A stretch of 64,000 nucleotides of DNA, from contig CAZSFY010000012.1 of the NCBI GenBank assembly GCA_964606315.1, forward strand, positions 1 to 64,000. The letters are read 5' to 3'. Position numbers and translations under genes: made by a program. The stretch is from Flavitalea sp964606315. Lineage in GTDB: Bacteria > Bacteroidota > Bacteroidia > Chitinophagales > Chitinophagaceae. Positions 44,534-53,612 of the stretch are shown here, piece after piece; position 1 is the first letter of the stretch, and each line of letters starts with the position of its first letter. A model generated the notes under the pieces. It had not been told where the DNA came from, made no database searches, and worked only from the letters and a program-made list of their open reading frames with translations.

Positions 44534-46036
44534 TTACCTGCTGTAGTTAGGGGCCTCTCTCGTTATTTCAATATCGTGTGCGTGGCTTTCCCTGATTCCA
44601 GCGTTAGATATTTTGATGAATTTCGATTGGACTTGCAAGGTATGAATATCTTTTGCGCCGCAGTATCCCATTCCTGATTTTAATCCGCCAACATATTGGT
44701 AAACGATTTCTGAGAGATTTCCTTTAAAGGCTACACGTCCCTCTATTCCTTCGGGGACAAATTTTTTGATGTCGTCCTCTACATCCTGGAAATACCTGTC
44801 ACCGCTACCCTGGCTCATGGCTCCTATGGATCCCATACCACGATACTGTTTGAATTTTCTTCCTTCATAGATGATGGTCTCACCTGGACTTTCCTCTGTG
44901 CCTGCAAAAACGCTTCCCATCATTACTACATTTGCGCCCGCGGCGAGAGCTTTTACCATATCTCCTGTATAGCGTATGCCTCCATCGGCAATAAGCGGGA
45001 TATTTCTTTTAGCCAGTACTGATGCGGCTTCCATGATAGCAGTGATTTGTGGTATTCCTGCACCGGCTACAATACGCGTGGTACAGATAGATCCCGGTCC
45101 TATGCCTACTTTAACTGCATCAGCTCCTGCATCAGCCAATGCTTTAGCTCCTGCTGCTGTTCCCACGTTCCCGGCAATTACCTGCAGATTCTTAAAAGTC
45201 TTTTTTACTGCTTTCAATGCGTCAATCACTCCTTTACTATGACCATGTGCACTATCCAGGCAAACAATGTCAACTCCAATTTGCTGTAGGGCTGCTGCAC
45301 GGTCGAGCATGTCCTTGGTGATGCCCAATGCAGCGCCTACCAACAATCTTCCATAACTGTCTTTCACCGCGTTGGGATGACTGGTTAACTGGAGTATATC
45401 GCGATAGGTGATTAGTCCGACCAGCTTCCCTGCCTTATTTATCACCGGCAGCTTTTCAATTTTATACTGGCTGAGTATTTTTTTGGCTTTAAGCAGGTCG
45501 GTTCCTTCGGGTGCAGTGATGAGATTGTCTTTAGACATTACAGCGCTTACCTTTTTGCCGTTGTCCGACTCAAAGCGAAGATCTCTATTAGTCAATATAC
45601 CTACCAGCTTTTTGTTGTTGTCTATAATAGGAATGCCTCCGATCTTGTTTTCTTTCATCAAACGCAATGCATCTCCGATAGTGGCGTCCTGGTGAAGTGT
45701 TACCGGGTCGATGATCAGCCCACTTTCACTTCTTTTTACCTTTCTTACCTGTTCGGCTTGTTTTTCGATACTCATATTCTTATGAAGAATACCTATACCG
45801 CCTTCGCGGGCAAGCGCTATAGCCAGGTTGGCTTCGGTTACTGTGTCCATCGCAGAGGACATCATCGGTATATTAAGCGTAATCTGTTTGGTAAGATTGG
45901 ATCTGATGCTTACCTCTCTCGGTAAAACCTGGGAATATGCTGGAACCAGGAGAACATCGTCAAATGTTACCCCTTCACCAAAAAATTTATCTGACCTGGA
46001 AGATTTGGAAGTAGTAGTGCTGATTCTTGTTGCCAT
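44534..46036 (-). CDS. guaB: Inosine-5'-monophosphate dehydrogenase
   Basis: GuaB oxidises IMP to XMP with NAD+, the first committed step to guanine nucleotides. The 500-residue protein has the catalytic cysteine loop GPGSICTTRIVAGAG, IMP-contacting SAMDTVTEANLAIALAREGG, two CBS domains (about residues 105-225) and the flap region GSGDRYFQ near 420. Length is normal. I chose the ATG at 46036; a TTG two codons upstream is less likely. A TATCTTTG -7-like element ends three bases before the start, so the transcript may be leaderless. dprA lies upstream. Confidence 0.97.
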   Translation of the reverse strand: MATRISTTTSKSSRSDKFFGEGVTFDDVLLVPAYSQVLPREVSIRSNLTKQITLNIPMMSSAMDTVTEANLAIALAREGGIGILHKNMSIEKQAEQVRKVKRSESGLIIDPVTLHQDATIGDALRLMKENKIGGIPIIDNNKKLVGILTNRDLRFESDNGKKVSAVMSKDNLITAPEGTDLLKAKKILSQYKIEKLPVINKAGKLVGLITYRDILQLTSHPNAVKDSYGRLLVGAALGITKDMLDRAAALQQIGVDIVCLDSAHGHSKGVIDALKAVKKTFKNLQVIAGNVGTAAGAKALADAGADAVKVGIGPGSICTTRIVAGAGIPQITAIMEAASVLAKRNIPLIADGGIRYTGDMVKALAAGANVVMMGSVFAGTEESPGETIIYEGRKFKQYRGMGSIGAMSQGSGDRYFQDVEDDIKKFVPEGIEGRVAFKGNLSEIVYQYVGGLKSGMGYCGAKDIHTLQVQSKFIKISNAGIRESHAHDIEITREAPNYSR

Positions 46037-46039
46037 GTG

Positions 46040-46047
46040 CAAAGATA
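46040..46047 (-). promoter_or_regulatory. -7-like promoter element abutting guaB
   Basis: The minus strand reads TATCTTTG, a full TANNTTTG match, ending three bases before the guaB start codon. Transcription from it would start at or within the ATG. No clear -33 TTTG is present. Confidence 0.4.
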
Positions 46048-46065
46048 GGGGAGGTTTTTTGAATT

Positions 46066-47172
46066 CTAAAATTCCTCCAAACGCCTGTACCTTTTACCGG
46101 GTAAGCTCCTGATAAAACTTTTTAGTTCGAGACTGGTTAATGTGGATGATAATAAATGGGTACTCATAGAGCAGTTCAGTATTAATTCTTCCACCGATAA
46201 TTCATCCCTGACATTAAAAGCTGATAGTAGTTTTTTTTCATTATCGGATAGCTGAACGGGTAATATTATCTCTTTATTAATATTGCTTTCGCAAGGCTCC
46301 CAGTTCAGGTATTCTGCTATTTGTTGAGGATGATTTAATAATACGGCTTTATTATTTTTGATAAGGGCATTGCAGCCTGCACTTTTGCTTTCTGTAATAC
46401 GTCCGGGTACCGCGAATACTTCTCTGTTATAACCATTAGCCAATTCTGCAGTGATGATGCTTCCGCCTTTTTCTCCACTTTCGATGATGATTGTAGCATC
46501 GCTGATGCCGGCTACAATCCTGTTCCTGCTGGGAAAATTATGTTTATCAGGTTTGACCTGGCTGCAAAACTCGGTAAGCAAACCTCCGTCCCTGGTCATT
46601 TTTTTTGCTAGTGAAAGATGTTCTGGTGGATAGATCGTAGCCAGCCCGTGAGCAAGAACACCAATAGTAGGCAGACCATAATGAAAGGCGGCTTTGTGTG
46701 CAAGCACATCAATACCAAAAGCCAGCCCGCTTATGATTGTTACTTCGTAGTGACTTAAATATTGAATGATCTTTTCAAGAACATCCTTCCCGTATTCAGA
46801 ATTTTTTCTTGTTCCTACTATTGATAGAATTTTGGCAGCATTGAGATCTGCATTTCCTTTATAGAAAAGTAGTATTGGAGGATCATAACTGTTAAGGAGT
46901 CGTTGGGGATAATCACGATCTTTTATAAAAATCGGCTTGATACCATATTGCTCAAGGAATCTCATTTCTTTTTCGGCCTTATCAAAATCCTTAAAGCTTT
47001 TTATATTCCCTGCTCTTATTCTTCCGATCCTCCGTATACTTTCCAATGTTGAACGGCTGGCAGAAAAAATATCCTGTACATTTTCAAAGTGGTCACATAG
47101 GATTTTTGCCTGAACAGGACCAATGGACGGAATGCTGCTTAAGGCAAGCTGATATAGCAGATCGGGATGCAT
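46066..47172 (-). CDS. dprA: DNA-processing protein A
   Basis: DprA (Smf) loads RecA onto single-stranded DNA taken up during natural transformation and also protects it. The 368-residue protein has an N-terminal helix-hairpin-helix region (SSIPSIGPVQAKILCDHF), the Rossmann-like core with SIVGTRKNSEYGKD, ISGLAFGIDVLAHKAA and FPSRNRIVAGIS, and a C-terminal winged-helix-like segment. It follows the PorE-like gene by 16 bases and precedes guaB by 29. It marks a possible capacity for competence; a ComEA-like HHH protein is encoded elsewhere in the window but is a different type. Confidence 0.95.
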   Translation of the reverse strand: MHPDLLYQLALSSIPSIGPVQAKILCDHFENVQDIFSASRSTLESIRRIGRIRAGNIKSFKDFDKAEKEMRFLEQYGIKPIFIKDRDYPQRLLNSYDPPILLFYKGNADLNAAKILSIVGTRKNSEYGKDVLEKIIQYLSHYEVTIISGLAFGIDVLAHKAAFHYGLPTIGVLAHGLATIYPPEHLSLAKKMTRDGGLLTEFCSQVKPDKHNFPSRNRIVAGISDATIIIESGEKGGSIITAELANGYNREVFAVPGRITESKSAGCNALIKNNKAVLLNHPQQIAEYLNWEPCESNINKEIILPVQLSDNEKKLLSAFNVRDELSVEELILNCSMSTHLLSSTLTSLELKSFIRSLPGKRYRRLEEF

Positions 47173-47188
47173 GAAGCGGTTTCATGGA

Positions 47189-49093
47189 TTATTGTATAAT
47201 TTTCAACTCTGTTCTTCTGTTTCGTGTCCTTCCTTCTTCTGTTTCATTACTTGCTTTAGGTTGAGTGGCCCCGAAACCTTTGTAGACAAGCCTGTTTTTT
47301 TCTATTCCCTGATTAATGAGATATTCAACAACTGCCCTGGCTCTTTCAACAGATAACTTCATATTGTCGGCACTATTGCCAGTGCTATCTGTATGCCCGT
47401 TAATGCTGATGGTAATAGTGTTATTTTCTTTCAGTAGCCTTACGATATTATCTAATTCAGCGAAAGATTCTTTTTTTAACCGATAGCTGTTAATGTCAAA
47501 AAATACATTTTTTAATTCTATGGTTGCGTCAACCGTAATAGGTTGCAGTGGAATGTCAATATAATTTGTTGAATAATCATCTCTCTGACTAAGTGATATG
47601 TTCTCGGAGTAGAGCAGGTATCCTTTGCGGTTTACATTAAAGGCATAGTCTTTTCCCACAGGAAGGGTGATAAGATAATTACCTGTTTCGTCGGTTTGTA
47701 CTCTGCTCATTAATTGTTGGGTGGACAGGTCAGTGAGTTCAATTGCAGAGGGCAAACCTTTTTTTGTGTTGGCATCAAGTACACGTCCTTTTACCCAAAG
47801 TGTTTTGGCGGGTCTGATGTCTTCTCTTAATTCAAAACTGTATAGATCGAGACCACCTCTGCTATCGCTCCTGTCGCTGGCATAATAAGCTGTTATACCG
47901 TCTGCCGCTACAATCAGGCTTCCTTCGTTCTCAATGGTATTGATAGGATATCCGAGATTTTCAGCTTCTGACCAACCTTCTGTATTTTTTCTTGAAAAGA
48001 AAAGATCATCGCCGCCATAACCAAGATGACCATCGGATGTAAAATAAAGAGTCTGATTATCTGCATGAATAAAGGGGCAGCTTTCGTTTCCTGCAGTATT
48101 GATATGGGGTCCGAGGTTTACCGGCGGACCAAATTTCCCGTTGGGTTGTCTTTCACTTACATAGATATCGCTTTTGCCATAACCACCTTCGCGGTTACTG
48201 GCAAAATATAAATGCCGCTTATCGGGAGATAAACTGGGAGCAGATTCCCATGCCTCGGTATTAATGTTCCTTCCTAAATTTTCCGGTTTGCTCCATCCGT
48301 TAGGGGTCAGATAAGAAATATACAGATCGCAACTGCCAAACCCCTCAGGGAAATCGCATCCGGTAAAGATCAGCCATTCTCCATCCTGTGAAATGTTTTG
48401 TCCCCCTTCGTTCGCGGCCGTATTAATATTACCGGGTAGTCCTTCTCCTTCGCTCCAAGCGCCGTTATCACGAACTGATACATAGAAATCTTCATTGCGG
48501 TTATTTACTCTTCGTGTATAAAAAAGCTGTTTGCCATCAACCGTAATAGCGGGAAAATACTCAGATACGTTACTGTTTACATTATCACCCAGATTTTTCG
48601 GCTCAAATTTATAATTGGATGACCGTTGTTTTTTTTCAAAGTCAATAGCAAAATTATAAGAAGCTCTTCTATATTCTCCTGCCTTCTGACTGGCAGGGTT
48701 AAGGTTGGGTATAGATAAAAAATAATCGGCGGCTTCCAGTGCTTTTTCAAATTTTCCAGCGCCTGCAAGGTTGATGGAATAAGGAAGTGAATAATCTTTA
48801 AAATAAGCTGAATCAATAGCCCTGGCTTTTTCATAGTTTTCAATAGCGCTTGCGTAATTTTTCATTTCCCCGTAAATGCCTCCAATGGAAAGATAGGCAT
48901 CAAGGAACTGCTTATCGGTTTTGACAGCTTCTCCCAATATTTTCAGGGCTTCAGGAAAGTTGCCTTCTGTTGCTGCTTCAAGGCCTTTTGTATAAAGTTG
49001 CGCGGCTTTCTTATTAACCTTATGCGGATTATACTGTGCCAGCGAAGCGTTTACTATAAAGAATGATAATATGTATAAAAAGAATTTTTTCAA
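47189..49093 (-). CDS. PorE-like OmpA-family protein with TPR and PD40 domains
   Basis: A 634-residue secreted protein with a signal peptide (FFLYILSFFIVNASLAQ), TPR-like helices (about 30-130), a PD40/WD40-like beta-propeller (about 170-410, repeats such as SPDKRHLYFASNREGG), a carboxypeptidase-regulatory-like domain (about 425-515) and a C-terminal OmpA peptidoglycan-binding domain (FFDINSYRLKKESFAELDNI, INGHTDSTG). This order matches PorE of Porphyromonas gingivalis, which anchors the type IX system to peptidoglycan. The match is by architecture. It may serve the same job here. It lies between queE and dprA with short gaps. Confidence 0.85.
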   Translation of the reverse strand: MKKFFLYILSFFIVNASLAQYNPHKVNKKAAQLYTKGLEAATEGNFPEALKILGEAVKTDKQFLDAYLSIGGIYGEMKNYASAIENYEKARAIDSAYFKDYSLPYSINLAGAGKFEKALEAADYFLSIPNLNPASQKAGEYRRASYNFAIDFEKKQRSSNYKFEPKNLGDNVNSNVSEYFPAITVDGKQLFYTRRVNNRNEDFYVSVRDNGAWSEGEGLPGNINTAANEGGQNISQDGEWLIFTGCDFPEGFGSCDLYISYLTPNGWSKPENLGRNINTEAWESAPSLSPDKRHLYFASNREGGYGKSDIYVSERQPNGKFGPPVNLGPHINTAGNESCPFIHADNQTLYFTSDGHLGYGGDDLFFSRKNTEGWSEAENLGYPINTIENEGSLIVAADGITAYYASDRSDSRGGLDLYSFELREDIRPAKTLWVKGRVLDANTKKGLPSAIELTDLSTQQLMSRVQTDETGNYLITLPVGKDYAFNVNRKGYLLYSENISLSQRDDYSTNYIDIPLQPITVDATIELKNVFFDINSYRLKKESFAELDNIVRLLKENNTITISINGHTDSTGNSADNMKLSVERARAVVEYLINQGIEKNRLVYKGFGATQPKASNETEEGRTRNRRTELKIIQ

Positions 49094-49113
49094 TGGTCTG
49101 GTTGTTACTGTTG

Positions 49114-49710
49114 TTAAGGAACGTTGATATACTTATGTATTTGTAATGATAACTCCCAGCGGGGATTTGATTTAATATAATCAACGATCAGCGGTGTAAC
49201 AGTTGCTGCTTTATCCCACTCAGGTTGTAAATACAATTTGCAATTGTCCGAAACCAGCGCTGCATGTTTTTCTGCCCACTCAAAATCGGATTTATTAAAT
49301 ACCACTACTTTTAATTCATTGGCCAACGGCATGATTTCGGGTAACGGCGCTTTGAATTTTTTTGGTGACAGACATATCCAATCCCATTCTCCTGAAAGCG
49401 GGCTACTTCCGGAAGTCTCGATATTAGTCTCAAATCCGGCTGCATGCAATGCTTCAGTTAAAGGTGCACAATCCTGCATCAGGGGTTCTCCCCCGGTAAC
49501 AACTGCCATTCTTCCCCGATAAGTGGAAGCTTCTTTAACAATGTCTTCTATGGCAACCGAAGGATGATTATCAGCTTCCCAACTTTCTTTCACATCGCAC
49601 CATACACATCCTACATCACAGCCTGCCAACCTGATAAAATAGGCAGCTTTTCCCTGGTGAAATCCTTCGCCCTGGATAGTATAGAACGACTCCATTACTT
49701 TGATATGCAT
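49114..49710 (-). CDS. queE: 7-carboxy-7-deazaguanine synthase (radical SAM)
   Basis: QueE turns 6-carboxy-tetrahydropterin into 7-carboxy-7-deazaguanine on the route to queuosine. The 198-residue protein has the substrate motif FYTIQGEGFHQGKAAYFIRL, the radical-SAM cluster CDVGCVWCD (C-x3-C-x2-C) and the SAM-contacting VTGGEP. The start at 49710 keeps the first beta-strand (IKVMESFYT) and overlaps folD by 16 bases; an ATG at 49695 would give a TAATG overlap instead. The overlap or coupling with folD points to co-expression. It shows a queuosine pathway, fed by a PTPS-type enzyme. Confidence 0.93.
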   Translation of the reverse strand: MHIKVMESFYTIQGEGFHQGKAAYFIRLAGCDVGCVWCDVKESWEADNHPSVAIEDIVKEASTYRGRMAVVTGGEPLMQDCAPLTEALHAAGFETNIETSGSSPLSGEWDWICLSPKKFKAPLPEIMPLANELKVVVFNKSDFEWAEKHAALVSDNCKLYLQPEWDKAATVTPLIVDYIKSNPRWELSLQIHKYINVP

Positions 49711-50567
49711 GCTTTATAGGTATTTTTCATCAATGCAGCTATAGTCATAGGTCCTACACCACCGGGCACAGGAGTGATATAACTGCATTTTGGTGCCACT
49801 TCTTCATAATTCACATCTCCTTTGATGGCATATCCGCGTTTCTTGGTTGCATCCGGTACACGGGAAATGCCTACATCAATAACGCAAGCTCCTTCTTTTA
49901 CCATATCGCCCCGGAGAAATCCCGGTTTTCCTAACGCTGCAACAATAAGATCTGCTTCACGGCATATGGACTCAATATTGCGGGTAGCACTATGACAAAG
50001 TGTGACAGTGCAATTTCCCGGATTGGTATTATTGCTCAGCAAAATGCTCATTGGCCGGCCAACGATATTACTTCTGCCGATGACTACAGCGTTCATTCCG
50101 CGCGTATCTATTTTATAATATTCAAGTAAAAGCATGATTCCATATGGCGTAGCAGGTATAAATGATGGCAACCCCTGGACCATACGTCCCACATTAGTAG
50201 AATGAAATCCGTCAACATCTTTACCCGGATCAATAGTGTCGATTACTTTTTGCTCTGAAATATTTTTAGGAAGGGGAAGTTGTACCAGAATACCGTCTAC
50301 ATCATCATTATTATTTAATGTATGTATTGTTGATAATAACTCCTCTTCACTGATCCCACTCTCCAGCCTTATTAATGTTGATTGATAACCGATCTCTTCA
50401 CAGGTTTTCACTTTAGAAGCCACATAGGTTTCGCTAGCCCCGTTATTACCTACCAGCACCGCTGCAAGATGAGGAACTTTTTTACCTTGCGACAGCAATT
50501 CGCCGACCTTTATTTTAAGCTCATTTTTCGTGGCTTGGGAAACCAGTTGACCATCTAATATTTGCAT
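49695..50567 (-). CDS. folD: Bifunctional methylenetetrahydrofolate dehydrogenase/cyclohydrolase
   Basis: FolD oxidises 5,10-methylene-THF to 10-formyl-THF in one-carbon metabolism. This 290-residue protein carries the conserved VQLPLPKN, PGKDVDGFHSTNVG, the NADP site VVIGRSNIVGRPMS and the C-terminal TPVPGGVGPMTIA. The active-site lysine lies in YVASKVKTCEEIG. Length is normal. It heads the minus-strand series folD-queE-porE-like-dprA and has a well-formed promoter just upstream (50586-50617), which probably drives at least folD and queE. Confidence 0.96.
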   Translation of the reverse strand: MQILDGQLVSQATKNELKIKVGELLSQGKKVPHLAAVLVGNNGASETYVASKVKTCEEIGYQSTLIRLESGISEEELLSTIHTLNNNDDVDGILVQLPLPKNISEQKVIDTIDPGKDVDGFHSTNVGRMVQGLPSFIPATPYGIMLLLEYYKIDTRGMNAVVIGRSNIVGRPMSILLSNNTNPGNCTVTLCHSATRNIESICREADLIVAALGKPGFLRGDMVKEGACVIDVGISRVPDATKKRGYAIKGDVNYEEVAPKCSYITPVPGGVGPMTIAALMKNTYKACISK

Positions 50568-50585
50568 CTGTTATACTTTAGGGGC

Positions 50586-50617
50586 CAAAGGTAGTGAGCT
50601 CAACACACCTTCCCAAA
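50586..50617 (-). promoter_or_regulatory. Promoter for folD operon (TTTG-N20-TACCTTTG)
   Basis: On the minus strand TTTG is followed after exactly 20 bases by TACCTTTG, a full match to the Bacteroidota -33/-7 consensus TTTG-N19-21-TANNTTTG. The -7 box lies about 18 bases upstream of the folD start. This is the best promoter match I found in the window. Confidence 0.7.
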
Positions 50618-50844
50618 AGATGGGATAAAGAAAAAAACATATTTACACCGTTTTTTCCTCATTTATTATTTCTCTTAAGATTTCATTTTTGTCTGCCACA
50701 GACAATACTGCTTTAGCATTTCAGAAAGGGGATACACTTCGGATAGGAGGCGTTGTATATGTTATATGATTTTTTTCGTAGAGATCTTTTGAGGGGCTGA
50801 CCAATAAGATCCGGTATAATTAAACAAGTTAATAATCAATTTAT
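50618..50844. other. Intergenic stretch between folD and the barrel-type gene
   Basis: No gene is convincing here. Reading plus-strand from about 50640 gives an open frame to the stop at 50767-50769, ending with AFQKGDTLRIGGVVYVI, which looks protein-like but has no ATG. It may be a relic. I see no terminator or repeat. Confidence 0.4.
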
Positions 50845-51660
50845 ATGTTAGGTAAACAATATTGCATATTAATACTGTTTTTCATGTTGTGTTCGGGAAA
50901 ATTACATGCGCAATTTTCAAGAGCTGTTGTTTCTTCTGTCAATTTATTGCCCACTCCGTTTGGTTCTTCATGGAGTAATGCGATGACATTCAGGGATAAC
51001 CCGGCTGTTTTTCCTGCTGAAAAAGGGTTTAACTGTGATGGTTACATAGAAAATAAATTTATGATCGATGGACTAAAAACCGTTGCGTTATCTGCATTAT
51101 GGATAGTGGAAAAAGATGCTATAGGAGTGGGCTTCACACATTTTGGTAATCCTTATTATAATGAAAGATGTTTCAATATTAACTATGGGAAAAGATTAAA
51201 TAAGTTAAATATCGGCAGTGGTTTTTTTTATTCCATGTTGAATATTCCTGGTTATGACAAAAAGAATAATGCAGGATTTGGTTTTTCTGTTGCTGCGAAA
51301 ATCAGCGAACAATTATATTATGGACTGCAATTAATCAGCTTTCAATTATTATCCCGTCATACTGAACATCCGCCTTCCATATATAAAGCCGGATTAGGTT
51401 ATGAGGCATCAGATGCTTTATATGCAGGGATTGAATTGGTCAAACAAGAGGATAGGACGCCGGCAGTGGCAGGATTAATAGTGTACCAGTTTGCCAATAA
51501 GTTTTTTGCAAGAATAGGATTTGTATCCTTTAATCCAATGCCATTCTTCGGAGCAGGATGGAGATGGCAAAATTTTCAATTTGAATTGATGATGGGCCAT
51601 CATTACGATATAGGATATTCGCCGGCTGCATTTTTTCATTATCAAAGCAATACTTATTAA
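50845..51660 (+). CDS. Outer-membrane beta-barrel-type protein, unassigned
   Basis: A 271-residue protein with a signal peptide (ILILFFMLCSGKLHAQF) and a mature part of alternating amphipathic strands with aromatic ends, as in small outer-membrane barrels (for example GVGFTHFGNPYYNERCFNINY and FFARIGFVSFNPMPFFGAGW, in parts). It resembles PorV/PorQ/SprF-like barrels in style but I cannot assign it. The stop overlaps the start of the next gene (TAATG at 51658-51662), giving translational coupling with the helix-hairpin-helix protein. Its function is probably tied to that partner. Confidence 0.6.
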   Translation: MLGKQYCILILFFMLCSGKLHAQFSRAVVSSVNLLPTPFGSSWSNAMTFRDNPAVFPAEKGFNCDGYIENKFMIDGLKTVALSALWIVEKDAIGVGFTHFGNPYYNERCFNINYGKRLNKLNIGSGFFYSMLNIPGYDKKNNAGFGFSVAAKISEQLYYGLQLISFQLLSRHTEHPPSIYKAGLGYEASDALYAGIELVKQEDRTPAVAGLIVYQFANKFFARIGFVSFNPMPFFGAGWRWQNFQFELMMGHHYDIGYSPAAFFHYQSNTY

Positions 51661-53612
51661 TGAAAACTATCTTTTTGCTGGCATGGATAATTTTTAGTGC
51701 GAACGCTATGTTTGGCCAGTCGGAGAATGACCTGATCAATATTCGCCAGTTTGAAGACCGCGATGATGAAGACCAGTCAGCCAGCGATGAAGATGAATAT
51801 CTGCTTCAATGGATGGAAATGCTTGCCAGGGATCCTTTAAATATTAATGATCCAAAGATCGGTGTAGCAGAACTTTCATTTCTCCCGCCTCATCTGGCTG
51901 CAAATTTAATAGCTTACCGGGGAGCAATGGGATTATTTTTAAGTATATACGAACTGCAGGCTGTTCCCGGATTTACAGTTGATATTATAAAACAGGTATT
52001 GCCTTTTATAGTGGTAAAAGATATCACTACATCATCGGAGAAATTCCTGCGCAGATTCACAGGAGGTAATCATTCACTCGTATCACGACCTACTTTCCCA
52101 TCAAAAGTATATAACCGGTACAAGTATCAATATAATCATCTGTTGCAGTGGGGAATATTGACGGAGAAAGACCAGGGAGAGGCATCGTTGATTGATTTTT
52201 ATTCCATGCATTTGTACACGGCTGATATTGGGATAATCAAATCGCTGGTTATAGGAGATTATGTGATTAATATGGGACAAGGACTGATACATTGGCAAAG
52301 CCAGGCTTTTAAAAAAACTTCATCAGTTTTAAATATCAAACGCCAATCACCGGTAATAAGACCATATCATTCTGCCGGCGAATACAATTTTCAGAGAGGA
52401 GCGGCGGTAACACTGCAACGAGGTGCTTGGGAGGCGACTATATTTGCATCCTTCAGAAGACTTTCAGGAAGTCTGGCTTTTAATGAACAGGGCGACAGGA
52501 TAATATCTTCGATTAATACTTCCGGTTTGCATCGGACAGCAACAGAAAGGAATAATAAAAACAATATACTGTTACAGAGTTATGGTATAGCTTGTAAAAA
52601 TATTTTTCCCAAAGGGCATATTGGTATTAACAGCGCGATGTATATCTATTCATTACCCTTGCAGAGAAGAAATGATCCATATAATATTTATGCCGTTGCC
52701 GGTAAGCAATGGAATGCTGTAAGCGCCGATTATAGTTTTACCCACAACAACCTGCACATATTTGGAGAGGTAGCTTTTGCCAATGAAAAAGCCGGGATGT
52801 TAAAAGGAATAATAGCTAGTCTGCATTCTACTATTGATATAGCTATGTTATACCGGAAAATGCCTAAGGGTTTCCAATCGGTATACGGGAATGCTTTTAC
52901 AGAAAACACCTTACCAGTTAATGAAGAGGGACAGTACCTGGGTGTTGCGATTCGTCCCCACAGGTATTGGAAACTCGATTTTTATATCGACTGTTTCAGG
53001 TTCCCCTGGCTGAAATACAGAGTGCATGCACCCACTATGGGCTATCAATACTTCACGCAGGTTACCTGGAAGCCGGACAAGCGGGTGGAGCTGTATGGCC
53101 AGCTCAGGATAAAATCAAAGGCGCTTAATGAAAGTGGGCATGTATTTGCCTATCCGCAATATTATATACAGAAGAACCTACGGACACATTTGTCATTTCA
53201 GGCAACGCCGGCACTTCAGTTCAGAAGCAGGCTGGAAGTTTGCTACCTCGCCAGAGGTATTAATACAGATCCTGAAACCGGCTTCCTGGTATATGGTGAA
53301 ATACATATCAAATTACCCGGGAGTCCTGCTTCTGGTAACTTCAGAATACAGGTTTTTGAGAGCGACAGTTACGACACCAGGATCTATGCTTATGAGCAGG
53401 ATGTATTGTATACCAGTTCGATACCATTTTTTTATAGGAAAGGCATGCGGCTATACGGTAATTTTAAATGGAAGTATTCACCGTCCGTAATACATAAGAT
53501 ACTGATAAACATAAACTTAAAAGTATCAGCTAGTTTCTTTTCTCCTACCTTGTCTTCTTCTTCCCAAGCTGTTGTAGAAAGCCGTCTCCAATGTATTTTT
53601 CAACATACATAG
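51660..53612 (+). CDS. Helix-hairpin-helix protein with outer-membrane barrel-like body
   Basis: A 650-residue exported protein. After a signal peptide (TIFLLAWIIFSANAMFGQ) and an acidic linker, residues ~70-115 form paired helix-hairpin-helix motifs (AELSFLPPHLAANLIAYRGA, YELQAVPGFTVDIIKQVLPF), the non-specific DNA-binding fold also seen in ComEA. The remaining ~500 residues alternate short beta-strands with turns (MGYQYFTQVTWKPDKRVELY), like a barrel. Proteins of this type occur across Bacteroidota with no known function. Coupling to the preceding barrel-like gene (one-base overlap) suggests a two-part complex at the outer membrane. DNA uptake is a hypothesis only. Confidence 0.7.
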   Translation: MKTIFLLAWIIFSANAMFGQSENDLINIRQFEDRDDEDQSASDEDEYLLQWMEMLARDPLNINDPKIGVAELSFLPPHLAANLIAYRGAMGLFLSIYELQAVPGFTVDIIKQVLPFIVVKDITTSSEKFLRRFTGGNHSLVSRPTFPSKVYNRYKYQYNHLLQWGILTEKDQGEASLIDFYSMHLYTADIGIIKSLVIGDYVINMGQGLIHWQSQAFKKTSSVLNIKRQSPVIRPYHSAGEYNFQRGAAVTLQRGAWEATIFASFRRLSGSLAFNEQGDRIISSINTSGLHRTATERNNKNNILLQSYGIACKNIFPKGHIGINSAMYIYSLPLQRRNDPYNIYAVAGKQWNAVSADYSFTHNNLHIFGEVAFANEKAGMLKGIIASLHSTIDIAMLYRKMPKGFQSVYGNAFTENTLPVNEEGQYLGVAIRPHRYWKLDFYIDCFRFPWLKYRVHAPTMGYQYFTQVTWKPDKRVELYGQLRIKSKALNESGHVFAYPQYYIQKNLRTHLSFQATPALQFRSRLEVCYLARGINTDPETGFLVYGEIHIKLPGSPASGNFRIQVFESDSYDTRIYAYEQDVLYTSSIPFFYRKGMRLYGNFKWKYSPSVIHKILININLKVSASFFSPTLSSSSQAVVESRLQCIFQHT

